DNA of 64,000 bases from GCA-002733465 sp039969155 (lineage in GTDB: Bacteria > Pseudomonadota > Gammaproteobacteria > Enterobacterales > Kangiellaceae). The stretch is from the NCBI GenBank assembly GCA_039969155.1, contig JBDVOJ010000083.1:59469-123468 (forward strand). Direction: 5' to 3'. Made by a program: the position numbers and the translations under genes. Of the stretch, positions 42,935-49,456 are shown piece after piece; positions within the stretch are counted from its first letter, which is position 1, and every line of letters begins with the position of its first letter. The notes beneath the pieces are model-generated. The model ran no database searches. It was not told the DNA's origin and saw only the letters and a list, made by a program, of their open reading frames with translations.

Positions 42935-44107
42935 ATGAGAAATATTTCATTGCTTTTGGTACTGTCTTTTTTCAAGATTTCTGCGGTCTTAGGAATCGAA
43001 GAAAGTTTTTTAGTAAATGAGCATAATGAGCTTATAAAGAGTTCATTCTCTGGTGTGGTTTTTATCGCTAAAAGTGAACAGGTTTTATACTCAAAAGCGT
43101 TCGGTTTCTCCGACAGAGATAATGAAACTAAATTCAGTGATAATACGGTTTTTGATATTGGTTCTATTACGAAGCAATTCTTAGCTACTTCAGTAATGAA
43201 ACTATCTGAGCAAGGTTTGTTATCTGTTGAAGATGAGCTATCTATGTATTTTAAAGATGTACCTGAAGATAAGAAGAAAATTAAGCTACATCACCTTTTA
43301 ACACATACTGCAGGCTTGCCAACAAATCTTTCCAAATATCGGCTTTACGATATTGTCAGTTACAAAAAGCTACCCTCCTTGGCATTTAATGAAAAATTGC
43401 TTTCAAAACCTGGCGAAAAATATCATTATTCGAATATCGGTTATAGTCTTTTAGCTAGAATTGTCGAATCGGTTACCCAAGAAAATTGGGAGCAATTCAT
43501 AAGAAAGTCATTACTTTTGCCATCTGGCCTGAATGATACAGGCTACCGTATTCCTATGTATAAGTCTGATAGATTAGCGGTAAACTATGGGGCTGATCAA
43601 AACGCGTTCCAAAGATTTTTTTCAATTGAAGCCGATAGTAGAAGCGTTGGCCATTCGTTACAGCATTTATACAACGATCCTGGTGAGCGCTGGATGGAGG
43701 GAGCAGGAGGTTTCATGTCGACCATTTCAGATATGCACCGTTGGTATTTGACAATTCGGTCAGGTAATATTTTAAGTATAAGATCATGGGAAAAATTGTT
43801 TACTCCTTATGTGGAAGAAGGGAATGCGTCTCATTATGGCTATGGCTGGTCAATTACCACCAATGAAGATGGGAATAAGTTGATAACTCACAATGGTTCA
43901 AATGGCTACTCTTTCGCTGAATTTAAATATTATCCTATCGAAGACTTATTTGTATTTATCGTAACTAATGATATCGATAATTATCCAGAAGAATTGATGA
44001 ATAAGCTGAGCAACAAAGCTGTTAGAACAGTGACGGACAAATCAATTCAACCGACCATCGAGTCACCGGCTGATGGAAGCACTCAAAGAAAGGTGAATAG
44101 GAAGTAG
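42935..44107 (+). CDS. Exported serine hydrolase (class C beta-lactamase-like)
   Basis: A 390-residue protein with a signal peptide (about 1-20) and a beta-lactamase/transpeptidase-like fold. The active-site S-x-x-K is S77-I-T-K80 (IGSITKQF), the second motif Y-x-N is Y165-S-N167, and a third motif H-N-G appears in ITHNGSNGY. This is the broad family that includes AmpC, DD-peptidases and esterases such as EstB; I cannot say which substrate is used. There is no reason to link it to the BlaI/M56 genes 27 kb away. The next gene starts three bases after the stop. Confidence 0.87.
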   Translation: MRNISLLLVLSFFKISAVLGIEESFLVNEHNELIKSSFSGVVFIAKSEQVLYSKAFGFSDRDNETKFSDNTVFDIGSITKQFLATSVMKLSEQGLLSVEDELSMYFKDVPEDKKKIKLHHLLTHTAGLPTNLSKYRLYDIVSYKKLPSLAFNEKLLSKPGEKYHYSNIGYSLLARIVESVTQENWEQFIRKSLLLPSGLNDTGYRIPMYKSDRLAVNYGADQNAFQRFFSIEADSRSVGHSLQHLYNDPGERWMEGAGGFMSTISDMHRWYLTIRSGNILSIRSWEKLFTPYVEEGNASHYGYGWSITTNEDGNKLITHNGSNGYSFAEFKYYPIEDLFVFIVTNDIDNYPEELMNKLSNKAVRTVTDKSIQPTIESPADGSTQRKVNRK

Positions 44108-44109
44108 AA

Positions 44110-44649
44110 ATGAATTTTAAAGAATCACAAAAAGATATGAATTCATCGTACTATGGTGGAGCAACTGGAGTGTTAGCTTCAGGTTTAGTATGGGGTGTTG
44201 CTGGTTTAGTCGGTGTTATGGTTTCTAATATCGCTAGCATGTATGCACTTTTTATCGGTGGCATGTTCATCTTTCCGTTATCCATGCTATTTTCAAAATT
44301 ATTAAAACGTTCTGGCGCGCATTCCCCACGCAATGCGCTTAGGTATTTAGCAATCGAGGGTCTCGGTATTTTGTTTGCTGGGTTGCTCATTGCGTTTGTT
44401 GTTGCTCAATTCAATATAATGCTGTTTTTTCCAATCATGCTGCTAGTTATTGGAACACGCTACCTTACATTTCAAACTCTTTATGGTTTAAAGACCTACT
44501 GGCTTTTAGGTGGTGTGCTAATTGTGGGTGGGGCACTGTGTTTTATTCTAAATCTATCATTTATCGCAGGTGCATTTATTGGAAGTGCGGTTGAAATAGC
44601 GTTTGCATTGGTTTTGTTTAATCGTAGTAAAGTGGCTAGTGGGGGGTAA
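44110..44649 (+). CDS. Small integral membrane protein (DUF7010-like)
   Basis: A 179-residue protein with about six hydrophobic helices (near 20-38, 43-62, 84-104, 107-123, 133-149, 153-172). The N-terminal SYYGGATGVLASGLVWGVAG pattern resembles the DUF7010 family. Function unknown. It is translationally linked to the upstream serine hydrolase, with only two bases between stop and ATG, so the two probably work together or share regulation. Confidence 0.6.
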   Translation: MNFKESQKDMNSSYYGGATGVLASGLVWGVAGLVGVMVSNIASMYALFIGGMFIFPLSMLFSKLLKRSGAHSPRNALRYLAIEGLGILFAGLLIAFVVAQFNIMLFFPIMLLVIGTRYLTFQTLYGLKTYWLLGGVLIVGGALCFILNLSFIAGAFIGSAVEIAFALVLFNRSKVASGG

Positions 44650-44682
44650 ACTTGGTCCTGTCATGTCGTCGAGAATTATTGT

Positions 44683-44703
44683 CGGGTTTCCTTCGTCTAC
44701 CCG
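44683..44703. repeat. GC-rich REP-like palindrome
   Basis: CGGGT and ACCCG flank an 11-base centre, embedded in a locally GC-rich stretch (TTGTCGGGTTTCC...ACCCGGCCTACC). The pattern resembles short dispersed palindromic repeats found between genes in many gammaproteobacteria. Only this one copy was noticed in the window. Confidence 0.4.
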
Positions 44704-44751
44704 GCCTACCGTTCCTAAACCCTCAGCATCTAGTACGCAATAAAATGAGCT

Positions 44752-45576
44752 ATGTTATCAAGACTAAAGCTAAATTATAGTTTCACCAATCAAAGCAAGT
44801 TTTTGGTCATGGTAGTTTCAGTATGCCTAATGATAATAGCTGTGGCGATATTTCAAGACTTTTTGCACTCTAAGCGCTATGGCCATTCTTTCTTCTTTTT
44901 CGAGTCGTTGTTGTTCAAGGTGCTTTGGATTTATTTCCCACCAATTTTGTTTCTACTTAAATCAGTTTTAGATAAATATCAACTTAAGACAATTTCTCAC
45001 AGATGTTTAGCAGTTGTTACTGCCACTCTAGTCCATATTACCTTAGTACCTATTACTATTTGGTGTTTGTCGGCGATATTCCGTGAGCAGACTTACGGGA
45101 TTGTTAAAACACTAACTTTCACTCTGTCGAATGATCTGGTTAAGCTGTTATTAGTATATGGAGCATTTGTACTACTGTTGAGATATTTTGAAACGAGCAA
45201 CAAACAAGAAGCACCGCCCGAAACCGTTCCACAGCCTCAATACCTAACCGTTGGCTCAGGCAAAGATAATACTCGAATAAAGCTCAGGGATATTCTGTAT
45301 ATTAAAGCCGCAACGCCCTATGTCGAAATCCGATGGCAAGACAAACAGTATCTGCAATCAGGTTCGCTTAAGTCCATTATTACCAAATTGGATGCAAGAT
45401 TCGTCAGAGTTCATAAATCGTTTATCGTTAACGTTGATAAAGTGGATAAATATAAATCTCGACTCAATGGAGACTACGATTTAACTCTTCAGGAGGGAAC
45501 CGAAATTCGTCTTAGCCGAAATTATGTCAGCCAGTTTAAAAAACGCTTTGAATTGAGTCCTCAGCTTAATCAATAA
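44752..45576 (+). CDS. Membrane-bound LytTR DNA-binding regulator
   Basis: A 274-residue protein without a receiver domain. Four predicted transmembrane helices (about 18-37, 47-68, 84-106 and 121-142) precede a polar linker and a C-terminal LytTR DNA-binding domain (about 168-270, IKLRDILYIKAATPYVEIRW through RLSRNYVSQFKKRF). Such membrane LytTR proteins sense a membrane signal and bind DNA directly. It may regulate the preceding hydrolase/membrane-protein pair or the cytochrome b561 gene downstream. The window's other LytTR protein is at 18907-19692. Confidence 0.88.
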   Translation: MLSRLKLNYSFTNQSKFLVMVVSVCLMIIAVAIFQDFLHSKRYGHSFFFFESLLFKVLWIYFPPILFLLKSVLDKYQLKTISHRCLAVVTATLVHITLVPITIWCLSAIFREQTYGIVKTLTFTLSNDLVKLLLVYGAFVLLLRYFETSNKQEAPPETVPQPQYLTVGSGKDNTRIKLRDILYIKAATPYVEIRWQDKQYLQSGSLKSIITKLDARFVRVHKSFIVNVDKVDKYKSRLNGDYDLTLQEGTEIRLSRNYVSQFKKRFELSPQLNQ

Positions 45577-45665
45577 ACTCATCGTCTTAAATCATTGGGC
45601 GTTGACTCTCCCCAGGTGACATGGGACTTTGAAAGAAATTAAAACGATTCTTTCTTAGTTGCAAA

Positions 45666-46266
45666 ATGCCTATTAAAAACACTGCGGAAACCTACGGAAC
45701 CATCGCTAAGACCTTGCACTGGGTGTCAGCTGGATTATTTCTAATTTCTTACTGTTCGATCTACTACCGTGAATGGTTAGCTGAAACTGACTTGGATAAC
45801 TGGGCCGCAATTCAACTACATTTTTCGGTAGGTTTTACCGTCTTAGTGGTGACCCTACTGCGGATTATTTGGCGCTTATTAAACAGGCAGCCCGAACTAG
45901 AATTCCCTTTTAGTTTCCAGCGCTTTGCCATACCTATCGGCCACTATCTACTATATTTCACTCTGATCATTATGCCGGTAAGCGGGTATCTATCAATTGC
46001 AGATTATCTTGCTAGCGGCAGAGGAAGCGTTAGCTATTTTCTGATGTTTGAAATGACGAGCCTCAAAGACATTCAACTATTCGAAAGCATCGGGTTAACC
46101 CTCAAGCAATTAGAAGATCCAGCAGATGGTGTGCATAGCTTTTTAGGAAGTTGGATCGTTTGGTTGTTGGTTGTTGGTTGTAGGTCATGTTTCAGCGGCT
46201 TTGTTTCATCACTTTATCAATAAAGATAGAACACTTTCCAAAATGACATTTCACCGCACTAACTAA
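45666..46266 (+). pseudogene. Cytochrome b561 family gene, frameshifted by a 7-bp repeat expansion
   Basis: A four-helix di-heme b-type cytochrome of the CybB type, expected to move electrons across the inner membrane, with candidate heme ligands H18 (TLHWVSA), H52 (IQLHFSV) and H93 (IGHYLLY). The frame breaks in a triple GGTTGTT repeat (46162-46182): as written, translation ends at 46223 with non-family residues, while the +1 frame continues VGHVSAALFHHFINKD, the normal last helix with the missing histidine, to a stop at 46266. Removing one 7-bp unit joins WIVWLLVVGHVSAAL perfectly and gives 197 residues. It is either a recent mutation, a phase-variable off state, or a sequencing error. Confidence 0.85.
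46162..46182. repeat. GGTTGTT heptanucleotide repeat, three copies (third imperfect)
   Basis: Copies at 46162-46168 and 46169-46175 are identical and the third (GGTTGTA) differs at the last base. The array lies within the cytochrome b561 coding region at the exact point of frame loss; a gain or loss of one unit shifts the frame by one. Confidence 0.85.
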
Positions 46267-46318
46267 AATGCGGTAACCAATAATAGATCCTAACCAAAGG
46301 ATCTTAAATAGGGAGAAT

Positions 46319-46915
46319 ATGATGACTAGATTTATCACATTAGTATTGGTGGCTTTCATATACTTACAAAACGCAACCGCCCAAGAACCCGTTATTGGCG
46401 GCCCATGTCAAGGATGTGAATTAGTATTCGTCGGTATGCCTGAAACGCTAAAGACTCACTCAAGGATTGCCCAAGAAAATGAGAAAGGCGAAGAACTAAT
46501 ACTTAGGGGGACAGTCTTTAAGCCAAGTGGAAAGCCTGCCGTCGGCATCATAGTGTATGCTTATCAAACCGATGCTGATGGACAATATCCCAAAGGGCCC
46601 ACCCATCACGGTGGATTACGTGGTTGGGCTATTACCGATTCCAAAGGGCAGTATTCCTTCAAGACAATTCGACCCAGAGCGTATCCGGGGCGTGATATCC
46701 CCGAGCACATTCATCTGCATGTTATCGAACCGAATAAGGGGACTTATTATATTGATGATGTGACTTTTGATGATGATCCATTACTGACCGCTGAGCATCG
46801 GCAAAAGGAAAAGTGCCGCGCTGGCTGTGGGTTAAGTCACCCAATAAAGGATAAATTCGATGTTTGGAAGGTTCACCGCAATATTACTTTGGGAGAGGCG
46901 ATTCCAAATTATTAA
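46319..46915 (+). CDS. Exported intradiol dioxygenase-like protein
   Basis: A 198-residue protein with a signal peptide (about 1-22, A-T-A-Q) and the beta-sandwich of intradiol ring-cleavage dioxygenases: LRGTVFKPSGKPAVGIIVYAYQTDADGQYP, the GWAITDSKGQYSFKTIRP turn (each shortened here by position, about 61-120), and the iron-ligand-like HIHLHV (about 131-136). Paired cysteines (GGPCQGCEL and KCRAGCG) fit an exported protein. Aromatic catabolic genes are absent nearby, so catechol cleavage is unproven. A GGGAG ribosome binding site precedes two adjacent ATG codons at 46319 and 46322. Confidence 0.72.
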   Translation: MMTRFITLVLVAFIYLQNATAQEPVIGGPCQGCELVFVGMPETLKTHSRIAQENEKGEELILRGTVFKPSGKPAVGIIVYAYQTDADGQYPKGPTHHGGLRGWAITDSKGQYSFKTIRPRAYPGRDIPEHIHLHVIEPNKGTYYIDDVTFDDDPLLTAEHRQKEKCRAGCGLSHPIKDKFDVWKVHRNITLGEAIPNY

Positions 46916-47136
46916 ACATTGTCGTATTTTGTTTGCTTCATCATTGCTAGGTATGTTTTTATAGCTAATTAGTTTGTCGGGGGGCAGAATTCAATCAATT
47001 GATATGAACTCTTCTACAACCTCACTCGCAAGCTTATAATAAATGCTTTAGAGTCCCGAGTTGATGACAATAAGTAGAGTAAAGGTCATTGTTGAGTTGG
47101 TGCTAGGGCGTCGCGATATTGTTTGTGGTGGAACAA

Positions 47137-47598
47137 ATGAACAAAGAACAAAAAGTACTATTGCATGCAGAAAATCATTGCACAGCGAATGGGACTCGAT
47201 TGACAGCAAAAAGGAAGCTCGTATTATCGGGATTGCTTAGATCTAACAAAGCACTGTCAGCTTATGACCTAATCGAATATTGCCAACAGGAATTTGGTGA
47301 AACGTTTCAGGCAATGTCTGTTTATCGAATTCTTGAATTCTTAGAAGATGAACATTTAGTTCATAAGTTGAAATTAGCTAACAAGTACGTTGCCTGCTCT
47401 CATATTTCATGTGAGCACGAGCACGCCGTGCCACAGTTTTTAATTTGCGGGAAATGCGATAAAGTGAAGGAAATCAGTATAGATAAATCGCTCATTGATG
47501 AGTTTCAATCAAACGTTGATGACGCAGGGTTTCAGTTAATTAGCCCTCAATTTGAAATGAATTGTATTTGTAAGAAATGCCTCAAACACGCTGGATAG
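47137..47598 (+). CDS. Fur-family regulator, Zur-like
   Basis: A 153-residue metalloregulator. The winged-helix domain covers about 10-85 (GTRLTAKRKLVLSGLLRSN and AMSVYRILEFLEDEHLVHKL), and the metal/dimer domain has CSHISCEHEHAV, LICGKCDKV and CICKKC, so two CxxC zinc sites are present. The short C-terminus and cysteine spacing resemble Zur more than Fur. I use the ATG at 47137 (GGTGG six bases upstream); TTG/GTG starts a few codons earlier are possible. Its neighbours, a MerC-like protein, a CobW GTPase and a His-rich receptor, point to zinc control. Confidence 0.82.
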   Translation: MNKEQKVLLHAENHCTANGTRLTAKRKLVLSGLLRSNKALSAYDLIEYCQQEFGETFQAMSVYRILEFLEDEHLVHKLKLANKYVACSHISCEHEHAVPQFLICGKCDKVKEISIDKSLIDEFQSNVDDAGFQLISPQFEMNCICKKCLKHAG

Positions 47599-47776
47599 CA
47601 TTCCCTGCATTTTATCCCCGGTTAACTCTTCAATCTGCTCTTTTTATATCGCTTCTTTTTACTTATTAAAACACCGTTATCCAATTCTTGCTTTACGGCA
47701 ATGATGGTTCATTAGCCTCAGCTATATCAAAAATAGTGTTCTATTTTTATGGTAATTTACGGTTTATAAATCATAT

Positions 47777-47794
47777 GATATGTTGTAACATAAC
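47777..47794. promoter_or_regulatory. Candidate Zur operator upstream of the MerC/CobW genes
   Basis: ATATGTTGTAACATAAC contains the near-palindrome ATGTTGTAACAT, close to the ATGTTATAACAT core of gammaproteobacterial Zur boxes. It lies about 120 bases before the MerC-like gene in the otherwise empty 47599-47915 gap. I found no equally good copy before the receptor gene or before the regulator itself. Confidence 0.4.
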
Positions 47795-47915
47795 TAAGCG
47801 GTTGGAAGGCATAGCTACTCCAAGTGTTAACTGTAAAAACTATTCTGGTTTATCACATTTGCGCGATGGAGTGAATGATTTAGCGAGTAGCTTCAATTTG
47901 GGATAATTTAAAAAA

Positions 47916-48305
47916 ATGAACTTAGCTAGAAAAGTTTCCGACAAATTCGCCATTGGTTTGTCGCTGATATGTGCGATTCATTGCGTAATAACACCCTGGT
48001 TATTGCTGATAGTACCCAGTTTATCAGCACTTAACTTAGACAATGAAGCGTTCCATTATTGGATGGTTATCGCAGTCACTCCGTTGAGCTTATATGCATT
48101 GGGGATGGGGTGTAAGCAGCACAAAGATGTTTGCACTATCGTTTTAGGCGCTATGGGCTTGGTCATGTTACTCGGGGCAATCGTGCTAGGTGAAGATAGA
48201 ATTGGTGAATTGGCGGAGAAAGTAGTAACTGTTATTGGGGCAGGGCTGATAGCTGCTGGGCATTATAAAAACATTCATTTATGTCGAAAGCTAAATTGTT
48301 CCTGA
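47916..48305 (+). CDS. MerC domain membrane protein
   Basis: A 129-residue integral membrane protein with four hydrophobic helices (about 10-35, 45-65, 72-92, 97-115). The MerC family signature is SLICAIHCVITPWLLL with paired cysteines (about 17-32); more cysteines follow in CKQHKDVC and in HLCRKLNC at the C-terminus. MerC was named for mercuric ion uptake, but merR, merA, merT and merP are absent. With a Zur-like gene before it and a COG0523 GTPase after it, zinc or another thiol-binding metal is the more likely cargo. This is inference from context. Confidence 0.8.
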   Translation: MNLARKVSDKFAIGLSLICAIHCVITPWLLLIVPSLSALNLDNEAFHYWMVIAVTPLSLYALGMGCKQHKDVCTIVLGAMGLVMLLGAIVLGEDRIGELAEKVVTVIGAGLIAAGHYKNIHLCRKLNCS

Positions 48306-48396
48306 AAAAGTGAGTCGCTAGCAGGCTTGAATTAGAATATGGGCTCTTAGCAACCGCTACGAATATTATTTGTCTGTATCCAAAAAAATAGAATCT

Positions 48397-49407
48397 ATGA
48401 ACATGATTATTCAGTCGATACCAACTAACATCGTCACCGGATTTTTAGGTGTTGGTAAAACCACGGCGATTCTAAACTTACTTAAAAACAAACCGACCAA
48501 TGAGCGATGGGCAGTATTGGTCAATGAGTTTGGAGAGATTGGCGTTGATGGTAGTATGTTCAACGGTCAACACTCGGCAAAGCAAGGTGTATTTGTTGCT
48601 GAAGTACCGGGTGGATGTATGTGTTGTACTTCTGGTTTACCTATGCAAATTGCATTAAACCAACTCTTGATGCGAGCCAAACCAGATCGTCTGTTGATCG
48701 AGCCGACAGGACTTGGGCATCCCAAAGAAGTACTGCAACTGCTTTCCTCCAAATACTATCGAGAAGTCCTTTCAATACAAAAGACCGTGACCTTAGTTGA
48801 TGCTCGCAATCTTAAGGAAGAAAGATATACGACGCACAGTATTTTTAACCAACAAATCGAAATGGCTGATATTGTCGTTGGAAGTAAAATGGACTTATAT
48901 CAACAACACGACAAAGAGAATCTCGTTAGTTATGTTGCTCGGCATGCACAACCTTATACTAAAATTGTTTTTTCTCAACAAGGTGAAATTGGTTTTTTGC
49001 CACTGGAAGGAAAAAGCGCTTTTCGCTGTCGCGAGACCGAGGTTCAGCCCACAGTACGTGGTGAGCTATCAAGTTTTCACTCCTCAACTATTCCCAGTTG
49101 TGGATTTTTAAAAGCGAGTAATCAGGGCGAAGGTTTCTATAGCACGGGTTGGCGCTTTGAGCCTGAATTGGTATTCGAGCATCGAAAGCTGATTAGTTTT
49201 TTAAGTGGAGTCAGAGCTGAGCGCTTAAAAGCGGTCATGATCACGGATCAAGGTGTGTTTGGTTATAATTTAACACAAGACGCGCTGACAGAAGTTGTCA
49301 TCAATGATTGCATGGAAAGTTGTATTGAAGTTATTTCAGACGAACTAAGTCATACGTTTGAAGAAAGTTTGATGGATTGCTTGTTGGTTGATACTGTTAA
49401 AAATTAA
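48397..49407 (+). CDS. CobW/COG0523 family GTPase (zinc metallochaperone type)
   Basis: A G3E GTPase of about 336 residues, predicted to deliver zinc or another metal to target proteins. The Walker A motif is GFLGVGKTT, the CxCC metal motif is in GGCMCCTSG, and IEPTGLGHP is the Walker B/switch region. Later there is a shortened CobW C-terminal domain (STGWRFEPELVFEHRKL onward). I use the ATG at 48397; an in-frame TTG at 48370 would add nine residues. It lies between the MerC-like gene and a convergent TonB-dependent receptor, a combination seen in Zur-controlled zinc-scavenging sets such as those with ZigA. Confidence 0.88.
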   Translation: MNMIIQSIPTNIVTGFLGVGKTTAILNLLKNKPTNERWAVLVNEFGEIGVDGSMFNGQHSAKQGVFVAEVPGGCMCCTSGLPMQIALNQLLMRAKPDRLLIEPTGLGHPKEVLQLLSSKYYREVLSIQKTVTLVDARNLKEERYTTHSIFNQQIEMADIVVGSKMDLYQQHDKENLVSYVARHAQPYTKIVFSQQGEIGFLPLEGKSAFRCRETEVQPTVRGELSSFHSSTIPSCGFLKASNQGEGFYSTGWRFEPELVFEHRKLISFLSGVRAERLKAVMITDQGVFGYNLTQDALTEVVINDCMESCIEVISDELSHTFEESLMDCLLVDTVKN

Positions 49408-49440
49408 ACCCTAACTACTTCAATTCAAAGCAATTAGGGT
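49408..49440. terminator. Weak hairpin between the CobW gene and the convergent receptor gene
   Basis: ACCCTAA (49408-49414) and TTAGGGT (49434-49440) can pair over a 19-base loop, placed exactly between convergent stops. The stem is short, so this is a tentative bidirectional terminator. Confidence 0.4.
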
Positions 49441-49456
49441 CTGATTAAAACTAAAT

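Noticed and set aside
47688..47906. 72-codon open frame between the Zur-like and MerC genes
   Set aside because: It has no ribosome binding site, no family resemblance, overlaps the candidate Zur box, and starts with a rare codon.
47599..48305. A mercury resistance operon
   Set aside because: Only MerC is present; merR, merT, merP and merA are absent and the neighbours are zinc-related.
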